From assembly GCA_943735955.1 (NCBI GenBank), contig OX030965.1, positions 1,288,701-1,352,700 on the forward strand: DNA of 64,000 bases, given 5' to 3'. Shown piece by piece: positions 29,436-40,330 of the stretch (positions are counted from its first letter, which is position 1; each line of letters begins with the position of its first letter). A model generated the notes under the pieces. The model did not search any database and was not told where the DNA came from. It saw nothing but the letters and a program-made list of their open reading frames with translations. The stretch is from Piscicola geometra (Eukaryota; Annelida; Clitellata; Hirudinida; Piscicolidae). Both the position numbers and the translations under genes were made by a program.

Positions 29436-31328
29436 CTGTGGAGAAAATTTTTTGCAGTGATTTCAAATATTTTTATATAAAAAAATTATTTAATGAAAAA
29501 TAGGATTATTTAGGTGAACATAAAATTAGATCTATTGTTCTTACCTTCTTTACTTTTCGATCATGAAAAAAGGAAGAAATAGTTAAATTATAATTGTCAA
29601 AAATTTAAATAGTTAAACTATTCTGTTAAGCTTTTTTAAAAATTATCTAAATTTAATGTGGTTAACTGCCTAAGCAAGGCCCGATCCAGAAAGCACCCAA
29701 CTGGGCAGACAAGAAAATGTGAAAGTAACAAGAAATGACTCCTGATCAATATACTGCATTTTGTCAGCATACAGGCCTGCATTGATCTTAGACTCAAAAT
29801 ACGAAAAAGTTTTTTATTACTGTTTTTTTCTTGTAATTTTATTTACTATTTTATCAAGGCTCGCATCAGCGTCCCACTGCACTGGCATGAAATACGCTGA
29901 ACATCTCTTCCCCCCTTAAGTTTTTCTCTCATGTTGAAATGCTTCTTGAAGCTCATAAAGCTGGCTTATAAAGTTTCGTGAAGCGTTCTCTGAACTGGTT
30001 CAGGAATTTACCCTGTGAACATGCTATATGGGTCCTATATGGACTATATGGGCTAAGGATGATCTATATGGGTCGTATATAGTTGCTCATATAGGTCTTA
30101 TGTATGAGTGTTCACAGGGTAATTGTTAAAATCGACTTAATATTTATCTTTGGTGTCTTCTGACTTGTTTTTAGTGTCGTCTATCGTGGAATTGAAGCGT
30201 TTACATAGACCAAAAAGGTTTCAGATGGGAACGTGTCCCAATGTCCCTGAGACTAAGTCTGCTAAAACGCGGTAGACTGGGAAATATTCAACTCGGATTT
30301 CAAGATAAAATCTATTTAGCTATACTTGTAAAAAAGTAAAAATTATTGAAATAAAAATTCTTACCCATAAGATTTATCTGTAAAAAATTATGGAATATTT
30401 TTTGATACGTCATAAAAATATTCAATCTCCCAGAACTCACCGCAGCTGTAATAGTCGAAGGCAGGGTCTCTCTTGAGTTCTTTCGTTCGCGAAAAGATGC
30501 ATCTGGAAGCGACAGCGGCTCGAGCGTTGTAGCTGAAGCCTAGTGTGCAGTTGTCTGATCTGGAGTAGTGGCAATAGAACTTACAGGTCTCCAGCGTATT
30601 ATATTCTGTCATTTGGAGCGTCTCGAAAGCTTTTTTCTGAGCAATTTTCGTCCATTTACAAGCTGTGAAAATGTATTAGTTTGTTTAGGACGTTTAATTT
30701 ATCAAAGATTTGTTTATTTATTTTTAATTCATCCTATTTGTTTATCTGCTGAAGATTCAGTTTTTTTTAAATTGATATTTTCTTTGGAGCTGTTTTGGAT
30801 GCTTTGAATGTTTTCTTACAATTTTTTCCGATTATTTTCTAAAGTATTAATAAAATTGAAATAGATAAAAAAATAATAAAAATAAATTATGAAATAAGAA
30901 TAATAAATAAAAATAATAAATAAAAATAATAATAAATAATAATAATAAAATACAATTTCTACAAACTGCATTCGTAGTGATCAGAGTAACTGCATGCCTG
31001 TAGGGCTTTTACCACTGAAAACTTGCACATCTTTCCTTCTTCTGCCGTGGAGTCGAAGTCAATGCCATGCAGACACGTGCTTTCACTGCTCTTGAGGCAT
31101 TCGTGCTGGCATGAAACCAACGTGTTGAAAGTCGCTTTGACCAGACCTCCAGGACTGCAAACCTTTTCCATTTTGATCCATTCGCAACCTTGGTGGAAGT
31201 GGAATGTCAGTAACTCAATGTTGTGTTTTGGCACTTTACAATTTCTAATGGGAAAAGTTTAAATTTTAACCTTCATTGGGGAAACAAAGTAAAGATAAAC
31301 AGATGACAATCAATTCAGCAGTTTCCAT
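29323..31328 (-). CDS. Predicted type I membrane protein with two apple/PAN-like Cys modules, 4 exons
   Basis: Exons (minus): 31328-31271, 31188-30967, 30662-30441, 29435-29323, joined in phases 1-1-1; total 615 nt, 204 residues. Exon 1 gives a hydrophobic signal peptide (LIVICLSLLCF). Exons 2 and 3 are each exactly 222 nt and encode homologous modules starting CEWIK and CKWTK, with identical spacing C-x3-C-x7-C-x15-C, resembling apple/PAN domains. Exon 4 is a transmembrane helix (LLGLLVVAILIVFFFF) with a short basic tail ending YGPIESDK. Modules presumably face outside the cell and may bind protein or sugar (inference). An upstream in-frame ATG at 31373 is an alternative start. A microexon between exons 3 and 4 is possible (gtaagaac donor near 29543). 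I do not recognise an orthologue. Confidence 0.72.
29460..30385. other. Intron 3 of the two-module gene, no other gene seen
   Basis: AT-rich. Contains a local repeat of ctatatggg/tatatggtcc-like motifs at 30018-30110. No coding signal found. Confidence 0.45.
30441..30662 (-). CDS. Exon 3, second Cys module
   Basis: 222 nt, phase 1-1, acceptor cattttcacag, strong donor gtgagt. Six cysteines; ends FDYYSC. Confidence 0.78.
30967..31188 (-). CDS. Exon 2, first Cys module
   Basis: 222 nt, phase 1-1, acceptor cttccaccaag, donor gtttgt. Eight cysteines, including an extra pair absent from module 2. Confidence 0.75.
31271..31328 (-). CDS. Exon 1, signal peptide
   Basis: Starts METAELIVIC and ends in phase 1 at gttaaa. 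Without splicing the frame stops two codons later, so an 82-nt intron with a ttactgac branch-like site is required. Confidence 0.65.
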
Positions 31329-31569
31329 CTTGAGCCAATTAACTTCGAATTGTCGTTGAATGGAAGATTGCATTCTTATTTGAAATATTAAAATATTTTA
31401 TTGAAAAACTTGTTTGTTCTTTAAAATGAAAGCAGATGAGGGAGTTCCAAAAGCAAAAATATAAAATGATAGTTGCGTCACTCAATAACAATGTATGCAA
31501 AACTTTATATCTTAAATAATTTCGTAAAAAAATAAGTTCAGAAAAACTTAAAACAATGATTTTTTAGTG

Positions 31570-32690
31570 GCATCTCTAAATCACTATCTGACGATCAATG
31601 CAAGACATTAGCCAACACATTTAATGAATTTTTTATTTAAAAGATCAAAACAATTCATCAAAACATCGCAAATCGTCTCGCCACTATTCAACTTCCACAT
31701 GCTCACATTCACACTCCACCATCCCTTCCAACATTCCTCACTTCTCTTGAAATAGTCACTCCACCAGAGGTCAACAAAATAATGCACGACTCATGCAAAA
31801 AATCTTCTCCTATGGATCCTTACCCAAACAAAATTCTCATTCACTGCAGTGAGGTTCTATCAGAAGCATTCTCTTATCTTACGAATTTATCAAAAATTCA
31901 GTCTATAATCAACAGCACAGCTAGGCTCATAACAGCCCTTTTCTTAAGGAGCTCCACTGGCTTCGTGTTGAATACAGAATTGAATACAAAAACATCTTGT
32001 TAATGCACAAGTGTCTGTCTAACGAGTGCCCAGATTATTTGTCGAGTAGTATTTTCATGAGAGCAAGTCTTCCCCAGAAGGAAACACTCAAGTCTGCTAG
32101 GTCAAGAGATGTAGTTCCACAGAGCTACAAACTCAAGTATGCAGGTGCAAGAAGCTTTTTTGTTGCAGCGCCAACTCTTTGGAATAGTCTTCCCAATAGA
32201 CTCAAATCCCCGAGCTCGACCGCGACATTCAGCCGTTCCCTGAAAACGTCCTTGTTCGACCGATCAAAATAACTTACAAATTTACTGCTCATTTTCCATT
32301 CATCCATTTCTTGCTTCCCAATTTCATCCTTATTTTTTATTTTTACTAATGGTTAATAATAATTGTAAAATAAATAATAATATATACATATAAATAAATA
32401 TAAATATATATATATCAATAATATAACATAGATATCTACTTTTATCTTTATATTATTGTTATTTATTGTTATTATTGTTATTATTTCAGTTTCAATCTTT
32501 AAAAAAATTTCTATTTAAAAAAATATAGAAATGATTATATTGTTAAATTTCAATAATTTACTGTACCTATACTCATCATTTATCATTGTTAATATTATTA
32601 TCCAATTTTCCATAACAAAGTGGTCTTGAAGCCCGTCCGGGTTTACGCCACGTTAATAACACTCGTCGTTGTATTGTATTGTATTCTTTT
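31570..32690 (+). mobile_element. CR1-like LINE, 5'-truncated and missing the RT core
   Basis: Reads TLANTFNEFF and LEIVTPPEVNKIMHDSCKK (start of RT), then jumps to the C-terminal region ELHWLRVEYRIEYKN, MHKCLSNECPDYLSSS, TLWNSLPNRLKSPSS, LKTSLFDRSK stop (32272). The long AT-rich 3' UTR ends with tcttgaagcccgtccgggtt, tacgccacg and (TATTG)n at 32690. The same 3' UTR is found at 44660-45073. Confidence 0.8.
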
Positions 32691-32844
32691 AAAACGGCTC
32701 AAATCACCCCTCTTTTCAAAAAATCAAACCTCAATCCTAAACTACCATCTGATTACGGGATGCAGTCGATTCACACCTCAACCGATTCACCCAATAGTAT
32801 ACCTATAGAGTATAAGCTATACTGTATATATAGAGAAGAGTGAA

Positions 32845-32922
32845 GAGGATCCAACAAAAAGGAAGGCAAGAATGGGGGAGTAAGATACAGGAAAGTGAAA
32901 GACTGAAAAGGTACCGTGACAT
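32845..32922 (+). mobile_element. Short LINE fragment
   Basis: gaagaggatccaacaaaaag and following 60 bp match 51285-51362 of the LINE 3' end described there. Confidence 0.6.
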
Positions 32923-33186
32923 TTTTGACATTTATTTGTACTAAATTTTTGACATTTATTTGTATTAAATTTTTGACATTTATTTTTATTAAGTTTATGA
33001 TAATTATTGGTATTAAATATTGGTATTTGAATTACAATAAACTAGCAACCCCAATCGACTTATGCTAGTGAATGTAAGTTTGGGCTTTCGAACATTTTCA
33101 CAGATGCGCTTCAGTCAGACTTTCAGGCAAACTGAGAGCTTCTGATTTTCCGTGGTTTTCTGTCGTAGTTCACTGCGACTGGAAAG

Positions 33187-33580
33187 CAGTGTTATTTTCG
33201 TAACGAAAACGAAAACTAAAACGAAAATTCTGAATAATCGTTCCACGAAAACGAAAATAAAAACTAGATTTATTTTCAACACGAAAACGAAAATAAAAAC
33301 TATAATTATTTCTAAAAACGAAACTGAAATAAAAACTATAATTATTTTCAAAACGAAAATTAAATAAATTTAAAAGTATGTCATAATATGTAAATGTATA
33401 GTTTATATAAAAAAATATATGTCTATGTTATAAACATTATCTTTGGGCTTTATGAAAGTAGCGCCATTTATAAAAAGGTATTTTATTACCGCTTCGCTTT
33501 GTCAATTAAATTATCACTTATTTTAATCGTAAATTTATTATTATATTTCAAATATGTTAGTACTCAATAATTAGAATTAT
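33187..33580 (+). mobile_element. Second copy of the CAGTGTTATTTTCGT element (end fragment, inverted)
   Basis: Matches 28506 backwards through the subterminal AAAACGAAAAT units and the ttatcacttattttaatcgt region, but lacks the 24589-28205 insertion, so it shows the pre-insertion state. The external flank 33070-33186 also matches 28507-28620 in inverted orientation. Confidence 0.75.
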
Positions 33581-33739
33581 TAATAAGATTAAAATTAGAT
33601 TTTGAAATTTAACATCTGAATAATTATTTTTAGTTTGAAAATTCTATTATTAAAAAAAATTATAAATTAGAATTTAAAATATTTAAAATACTTTAGGTTT
33701 AGATAGACCCTCATTATTTATGTGAATTCGCAAATTCTA

Positions 33740-34290
33740 ATGGGAGACGGGATCCATTTAAATAAGACTCGAAACATTAACATAAGCAAAGAACATGTAG
33801 CATAGACGACAAATAAAATATTAATAAATATTAATAAAATATATGGACTAAAGTTAACTTAATCATTAAGGTCCTTTTACACAAAAATGGACTATAATAA
33901 AACATCCTAAAAATAAAAAAACAAAAAATATAAAAACAAAAAATTAAAAAAAATAAAAAGAAGAAACAAAAAAAAATTAAAAATAGTGTTCATAATTATT
34001 TTAATGTTGAAAATTAAAAAAAAAGTTTAAATTATTTTTTTCAGAATAACTGTCTAACGAACTAAAATAATTTAATATATTCGCAATACGTGAAAAACGT
34101 ATTTTAAAAAGGTAGAATTGGATAAAAAGTCTTCAAGAAGAGATTTTCATGGAAAGAAACATTGGTTTGCTGCGGCCATTCCTTGACAAATAGAAGACAT
34201 GAATAATCTGGAAGAAGAAGTGCTAGGGCTTCAGATTGAGCACTAGTGCAAAGCTTGCAAGCACCCACTGGCTACCTAGTTCACTAGGAA
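33740..34290 (+). repeat. Interspersed repeat R1, copy A
   Basis: Inverted relative of 51900-52500; both include gaagaagtgctagggcttca, gcttgcaagcacccac and aaagaacatgtagcatagac. A shorter relative lies at 24589-24720. Confidence 0.7.
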
Positions 34291-34499
34291 AATGATTTAA
34301 TTTTTTTCTCGTGGAACTTTTAATACATAAAGAAAGTTTTTGAGTTTCAAAAAAGTGGTTCTGGTAATTCAATTTCATGTAATTCAATTTCATGTACTTC
34401 AATTTCATATACTTCAATTTCATGTAATTTTAAATTATTAACTTATAATTAAACCTTTTTACTAGATTTTATTTTTAATTTGTGACGAACGTAAATATT

Positions 34500-34749
34500 T
34501 TGGAGTAATTTTTCAAGCGACGAATTGTTCGGAATGAATTGTCCGGACACGTCATCATTCCCACAACAGCATCATCCTCATCACATCATCATCATCATCA
34601 TCTCAAAATCTCTTGGAACTGGTGTTGAGGGTGCAACAAGAGTTGAAAGAGAGGTCTTGTCAACACTGGAACTGTTATTGTGGCTGGTTACCTTTTTTGT
34701 TGTTGCAGCTCATCTGGTTCGTTGCGCCCTTCGCACTAATTTACTATAA
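34500..34749 (+). other. Possible terminal exon with hydrophobic C-terminus
   Basis: One frame reads NLLELVLRVQQELKERSCQ followed by PFLLLQLIWFVAPFALIYY and a stop. No clear acceptor or partner exon was found. Confidence 0.22.
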
Positions 34750-34958
34750 CTGTCTTATTTAAATGCATAAAATTCTGTCGAAAGTGAAAACGAATAAAAC
34801 AATTTTAATAAGTATAAAATCAATAAATTAAAGGTTAACAAATATCTTGATATTTTACAGATTTAAAAATTACTCTAATTATTATTGCAATGATCATTAT
34901 TTTTATTTTTATTCCTATGATTATTATTATTATTATTGTTGGTGTAACAAATAAAAGG

Positions 34959-35049
34959 TTATTTGGGATATTTCGAGATGAATTGGACGGAGTCCTTGGC
35001 GAAGATGTAGACGACGCCCGAGGAGATGGTGGTGGTGGCTGTCAGGAGC
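34959..35049 (-). CDS. CRLS1: CRLS1 exon 7 with stop
   Basis: 91 nt: [18 protein letters not shown] then [11 protein letters not shown], stop TAA at 34959-34961. Acceptor ccacactgcag. Confidence 0.93.
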
Positions 35050-35389
35050 CTGCAGTGTGGTGGTGGTGGGATGGAAGTGGGAGGTTTGTTGGTGGAGAAG
35101 TGATGGTAGATTAGGGACCATCGATGGGTAACTAGATGATGTGGTGCTTTTGTGATGATGTTCAGGCACAGTGAGAACAGGGTTGTCAAGTGAGTAGTTC
35201 AATACACATATATGCATCTTATGATGAAGATGAATACCAGAGGTAAGGTATCAATTGGTTGTTGCTGTGGTCGAAAGCAGCTGATGCAAGTGTGGCTGCT
35301 ACCATTGTAAGCTGTACTGCTGTGTTGAACTGTGATGGTGGTTATAGTGGTAGTCGTAGTAGTAGTACAGGTAGTAGTAACAGTAGTGA

Positions 35390-35476
<87 letters not shown>

Positions 35477-35481
35477 AAGTA

Positions 35482-35541
<60 letters not shown>

Positions 35542-38500
35542 ATAGTAGTAGTAGTAGTAGAAGTATGTAGTAGTAGTAGTGATGATGATGCTGAAGATCT
35601 TGGTTGTGATATTTATGGTCATATTAACGATAGTGATGGAGAATAATTGAGTATCGTAAAATACCAGATATTTCTTACACCCTTAATGTTCATACATCTT
35701 CATTTTTAGGAAAAATAATTGTTTTTTAAGTCTTTAATTCGAACATAAATGTTAAAAAGCTAGAATGTCTTTAGTGGTAATTATGGCGGAAAAAAATATA
35801 ACTGTAATTGAATTTCAATAATATTGTGATATTGTTTTAGAACCTTTCAAAATTACAAATATATTCATGATAAAGTCAAAAATTATTGTTAAATTATATT
35901 TCGCTAGCATTCATAGCAAAATAATAGAATCTTTATTGATTTTTAGTTTTTGGTAATTAGTTGAAAAATACCTCTGATTTCGTATGTTTGGAAAAACAAT
36001 TATGGAAAAGTTTGCGAATATAGTGGTATTTTAGAGTGGCTAGTTATAAATGAATCGAACCTTGCTGATGAGGGTGGGGTGGAACTTGACTGTTTCGTTC
36101 CTCACGTCTAGCACCTCTCTCAAACCTCTCTGCAACGAAGTTGTCAACTCACTGAGTCAGCTAAATAAGCAACCATCATTTTCACTCATTCAAAGCAGAC
36201 GCTAACTTACGTGAATATAATATGATATAAAAATCAAATTATAAAGCTTGATCAGTTGTTTACACAGCTGAAAATATGCCATATTGGTTGGCAGAAGTGG
36301 TTCAAGTGCTGAGTAATCAAGCGAGACTTGCCTGCCTAGCGGGAAGACTGCAGTAACGGAGGTAGAAGCCGGCAGTGGTCAAGGCGAGGTCACGTGAGAG
36401 AACGAGCAGCACTAGAGGCACTGTGGTTGGTGCAGTGGGGTGGAAGATGGGCATGCGTGGAAAGCAAGAAATATTCGATGTACAACTGAATAAATTGATA
36501 ATAAATATTTCAATTGAAAATTATGAAACTTCTTCTTCTGCTATAAATTTATTGAAGTAAAATAAACTCAATAAAATATTCTAAATGAATTAGTTCTCTC
36601 CTCTCCTTACAAGGGATGAGGTTGACAATGGCGAGGGTGATGAAGAGGGTGCTAATGAGCAGTTTGTCTGCCAGTGGGTCGATGATGCTGCCGAGCACTG
36701 ACGTTTGGCTCTGGAAGCTCCTGGCAATCAAGCCATCCAGCTGGTTTGTGGGCGTTTTTGATGGTTTTGTGGGTGTTTTTGATGGTTTTGAAGTGGTTTT
36801 TGATGGTTTTGAAGTGGTTTTTGATGGTTTTGAAGTGGTTTTTGATGGTTTTGAAGTGGTTTTTGATGGTTTTGAAGTGGTTATTGATGGTTTTGTGGGT
36901 GTTTTTGATGGTTTTGAAGTGGTTTTTGTGGTCATCGACAGCCTTCTCAAGATGCGAAGAGAGACCGCAAACGATATCATGGGTGGCCAAGACAGAGTCC
37001 GATGGCGTTTATAGTCTTATCATTTTGAGAACTCAAAGAACGAGGCCTGGAAGGAGTACTATGAGCGTCTGCTAAACCTAGAGTTCCCATGGTGCCCTGA
37101 GGATCTGCCGGTAGAAGACCCAGTTGAAGGACCAAGTGTGCCGATCACCACATGAAAGCCATTGCAAAGATGAGTAATGGCAAGGCAGCTGGTCCGTCCG
37201 GCATTGTTGTTGAGATGCTCAAGTCTGCTGGTCTACAGGGTGCCATCCTAGTACGTGATATTGCTGAGTGCCTCATCTCAGAAGGGAAGATTCTCATTGA
37301 ATGGAAAAAGAGTTTCATTGTGAACCTCTACAAGGGGAAAGAAGATGCTCTCGACAGGAACAACTACAGGGGCTTGAAGCTGATAGAGCAAGTACTCAAA
37401 GTACTGGAGCGCGTGATAGAAGACCTGATCAGGATCCGTGCGAAGATTGACGAGATGCAATTTGGCTTCATGCCAGGGCGTGGAACAACAGATGCCATCT
37501 TCATCATCCATCAGATCCAGGAAAAGTACCGGGCTGCCAACAAACCACTCTATTTAGCTTTCGTCGACCTTGAAAAGGTTTTTGACCGTGTCCCAAGGAA
37601 GGTGATATGGTGGGCATTACGTAAACTCGGTATCGAGGAGTGGCTGGTGAGAGTGGTGCAGTCAATGTATTCGAAGGTGAAAAGCAAGGTAAGGGTTGGT
37701 GAAGCTTTCAGTGACGAGTTCGAAGTGGGTGTCGGGGTGCATCAAGGTTCGGTCCTAAGCCCTCTATTATTCATCATCGTGCTAGAAGCGTTATCTATAG
37801 AGTTTCGCACTGGATGTCCATGGGAGCTGTTGTACGCAGATGATTTTGTAGGCATAGCTGAGTCACTGGACGAGCTGCTTCTTAAGGTCAAGATATGAAA
37901 GAATGGAATGGAGAAAAGGGGCTTAAAAGCTAATATGGGGAAAACGAATGTTTGGTATCTGGTGCGAATCTAGAGCTGTCCAAGAAATCGGGAAAGTACC
38001 CATGTGCAGTCTGCCTTAAGAGAACAAGAAAAAACTCCATTCTATGCAGCAGGTGCTCATCCTGGGTGTCCACCTCAACGACCTATTCCCATCACCATCT
38101 CATCCATAACCAAGAATTCTTATATGCCAACCCCACACCACCACCACCATCATCATCATCAGCATCATCGTCATCATCATCATCACCACCATCATCATCA
38201 CCTCACCAGATCAGTGAGACCAGCATAAATAAAGATGCCCAGGGCTACCATAAAACTGCCTTCCAGCACACAGTAGCCCAGTGGCGGTGTCAAAATCACT
38301 CGAGATATCGTCAACACGTTTGGCACTGTTAACCACTTGTACTTGTGCTGAGGATGAATTTGCTCTTAAATCATGCATATTTACTTGTAGAGTGTAATTT
38401 AATCTTTTTTTGAAATCATTTAAATATTTTATTTGTTTTTCAAAAATTTATTAATTATAAGTTTAAAAGCTGACATTCAAATAAATCTTACTTTTTCAGT

Positions 38501-38770
38501 TTCAGCTGTATTTTTTGTCGTTTTTACGTCTATAATACTTTTTTTTTCTTTATGACTTTTCGAATTAAGATTTGGAAGCGTCAAACTTTTTGAAAATGTT
38601 TTGAGGAACCTGCAATGCCCTACATTCTGTGAAGTTAATAAAGGCTCTGGGAAAACTGGTAACATTGGTTTAAAACAACAATAATTAAGTGAATGTGAAA
38701 ATAGATTTTTATTTTGAAAATGACAAAAAGATTTTGTAACAAAAATGTTAAAGAGAGCCATTTTTTTCAT
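34959..38770 (-). CDS. CRLS1: Cardiolipin synthase (CMP-forming), mitochondrial, complete, 7 exons
   Basis: Transfers the phosphatidyl group of CDP-diacylglycerol to phosphatidylglycerol, making cardiolipin and CMP in the mitochondrial inner membrane. Exons (minus): 38770-38492, 38347-38207, 36740-36611, 36420-36332, 36129-36061, 35329-35238, 35049-34959; total 891 nt, 296 residues, close to the roughly 300 of the human enzyme. The N-terminus lacks acidic residues for about 40 positions and is rich in K, S, F and N, as in a matrix presequence. The CDP-alcohol phosphatidyltransferase motif is intact: D of AGLTDL (exon 2), then DGLIAR, x9, G, x3, D, x3, D (exon 3). Other landmarks: [43 protein letters not shown]. 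Intron 4 is GC-AG. All phases agree. Looks functional. Confidence 0.95.
35238..35329 (-). CDS. CRLS1: CRLS1 exon 6
   Basis: 92 nt: [19 protein letters not shown] then NNQLIPYLW. The acceptor ccatcacag follows a (TAC)n tract; donor gtattc. Confidence 0.94.
35348..35580 (+). repeat. (AGT)n microsatellite in CRLS1 intron 5
   Basis: Reads (TAC)n on the coding strand and lies directly upstream of the exon 6 acceptor. Confidence 0.95.
36061..36129 (-). CDS. CRLS1: CRLS1 exon 5
   Basis: 23 codons, phase 0-0: [16 protein letters not shown] then HPTLISK. Acceptor acttcgttgcag, donor gttcga. Confidence 0.9.
36332..36420 (-). CDS. CRLS1: CRLS1 exon 4
   Basis: 89 nt: [20 protein letters not shown] then RYCSLPARQ. 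Acceptor accaaccacag. The 3' border is AGGCAG/gcaagt, a consensus GC donor; it restores phase 0 with the next exon. Confidence 0.93.
36611..36740 (-). CDS. CRLS1: CRLS1 exon 3 (catalytic motif)
   Basis: 130 nt: [20 protein letters not shown] then [10 protein letters not shown], ending NLIP. Acceptor cacaaaccag is the end of a 21-bp minisatellite; donor gtaagg. Confidence 0.97.
36745..36935 (+). repeat. 21-bp minisatellite abutting CRLS1 exon 3 acceptor
   Basis: Unit gttttgaagtggtttttgatg, with gtgggtg variants at both ends; about nine copies. Confidence 0.93.
36945..38095 (+). mobile_element. Non-LTR LINE fragment in CRLS1 intron 2
   Basis: 5'-truncated. Plus strand reads [19 protein letters not shown], then (37152-37898) [82 protein letters not shown]. 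After a stop and a frameshift it continues as [27 protein letters not shown] (C-terminal zinc-finger of this family). Broken by a stop before the RT and at 37898. RTE-like clade by inference; distinct from the intron 10 LINE of PPP2R5. Confidence 0.85.
38131..38206 (+). repeat. CAT/CAC triplets at CRLS1 exon 2 donor
   Basis: On the coding strand the intron begins gtgaggtgatgatgatggtg, so the repeat includes the donor. Confidence 0.88.
38207..38347 (-). CDS. CRLS1: CRLS1 exon 2
   Basis: 47 codons, phase 0-0, acceptor catcctcag, donor gtgagg: [39 protein letters not shown]. The donor runs straight into a GATGATG tract. Confidence 0.95.
38492..38770 (-). CDS. CRLS1: CRLS1 exon 1 (presequence)
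   Basis: 93 codons from ATG ([15 protein letters not shown]) to ETEK, donor gtaaga, phase 0. Poorly conserved as expected for a presequence; supported by position, composition, donor and phase. A Met at codon 4 is also possible. Confidence 0.75.
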
Positions 38771-38819
38771 TTCTAATTCGTAAAGAAAACACTTTTAAAT
38801 ATTTAAAACCGAACTTAAG

Positions 38820-38885
38820 TTTCAATCAATCAATCACCGGCATTTATGTTGTGCTTTTTATAATTCAAAAGCGCTTTTGATTAAT
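38820..38885 (-). mobile_element. LINE 3' tail remnant
   Basis: Reverse complement: caaaagcgcttttgaattat, then gcacaacataaatgccggtg and (ATTG)n, a LINE tail of the type at 28150-28205. Confidence 0.5.
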
Positions 38886-39004
38886 TAATTAAATAAAACG
38901 GTTTTTAGACCACTTCCAATATATGTATATATATCAATTTAAATATTAAAAAACAGACAATTTAAAAAGTTTATTTAATGATAATTTATCCATACCCATT
39001 TACA

Positions 39005-40213
39005 ATCTTCTTCTTCTTCCGTATATACTAGACTCAGTCTATATGTAGACTATTATGTCCAGTTTTAATAGTTTTTCAATGACAGGCCTCCAGTCATCTG
39101 AAGACTTGAAGGCATATGGAGTGCGGGCCGATACGGCTGAATCTGGCAGGGCATTCCATTCTCTAATGGTGCGTGGAAAGAATGCATTACGTAGGTAATC
39201 AGCGTGGTGGTGAGGCTCTAGGTATGCATGTTGGTGGGTGCCACGCACTGTCTTTGCTATCGGCTTAGCATACTGGTGACTTTCGTTTACGGCTACTTGT
39301 GGATTTTGTACATCAAGACTAGTCTTTGTTGTTTTCTTCGTTCGGCCAGTGGTGTCCATTTCAAGCTGTCCAGCATCTCGCTTACGCTTGCATTGTACCG
39401 CCAGCAGCCGGTAACGTATCTTGCAGCTGTCCTTTGTATCATTTCTATTTTCGTAATGTTGGCTCTGGTGTGGGGGTCCCAAACTGCGCAGGCATATTCC
39501 AGATGTGGCCTTACCAATGCCTGGTAAGCTCTTCTTTTTCAGCTCTCTGTTTTTAATCTGTAGATTTCTCCGAATGAAGGATAGGGATTTGCTTGCCTTT
39601 GACGTTATGTTATTAATGTGGGTGTTCCAGTTAAGGTTTTGCATGAGGGTGACTCCTAAGTATTTCGCAGTGTTGGTATGCTCTAGTATGGTGCCGTGTA
39701 GGGTATATTTATGCACATCTGGTTGTTGCTTGCGGGTGATTGACAGGACTTGGCATTTCTTGGGGTGAAATTCCATCATCCATTTCTGTTCCCATTGTGC
39801 GAGTAGGTTCAGGTCCTCCTGGAGGCGAGCAGCATCTTCGGGTTTGGTGACGGTGAGGTATGTTATGGTGTCGTCTGCAAAAAGTCTCACCTCAGAAGAG
39901 AGTCCTGTTGGTAGATCGTTGATGTAATATAGAAAGAGACTTGGCCCGAGGACCGATCCCTGGGAGACACCTGACAGGACAATTCCTTCATATGATGACT
40001 TTCCCTCGAAGACTACCCTTTGACTGCGATTGGACAGGAAGCTAGCGATCCACCTATGCGTTTTGCCGTTGATACCATAGTGCTCTAATTTGTGGATGAG
40101 TCTTGTGTGGCCATCCTTGTCGAAGGCCTTGCTGAAGTCGAGTATGATGACGTCAGTTTGTTTGCCGTCTTCTAGTGCATTAATTAGGTCTGCAGTGAAT
40201 TCAATAAGCTGTG
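39005..40213 (-). mobile_element. Jockey/CR1-like LINE RT fragment with 3' end
   Basis: Minus strand from 40213: EFTADLINALEDGKQTD, DFSKAFDKDGHTRLI, SGVSQGSVLGPSLFL, VRLFADDTITYL, KYLGVTLMQNLNW, then in a second frame (39517-39293) VRPHLEYACAVWDPHTRA, back in the first frame HHADYLRNAFFPRTI and EWNALP, stop near 39038. Ends with (AAG)n tail at 39005-39020. A one-base insertion near 39530 and a compensating shift near 39290 leave one frame open for 283 codons. Confidence 0.88.
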
Positions 40214-40330
40214 TTCAATCAATCGATCAATCAATCAATCAATCAATCAATCATTTTTGATATATACTTTATATCAGGGGCGCAACCAGCAAAAAATGCT
40301 GGGGGGGCTCAACTTTAGTCAAAAAAATTA
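40207..40330. mobile_element. (ATCA)n tail plus a DNA-transposon-like end
   Basis: 40212-40252 is (ATCA)n. Starting at 40277, caggggcgcaaccagcaaaa resembles a hAT/Charlie-type terminal repeat. No partner end was found. Confidence 0.35.
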
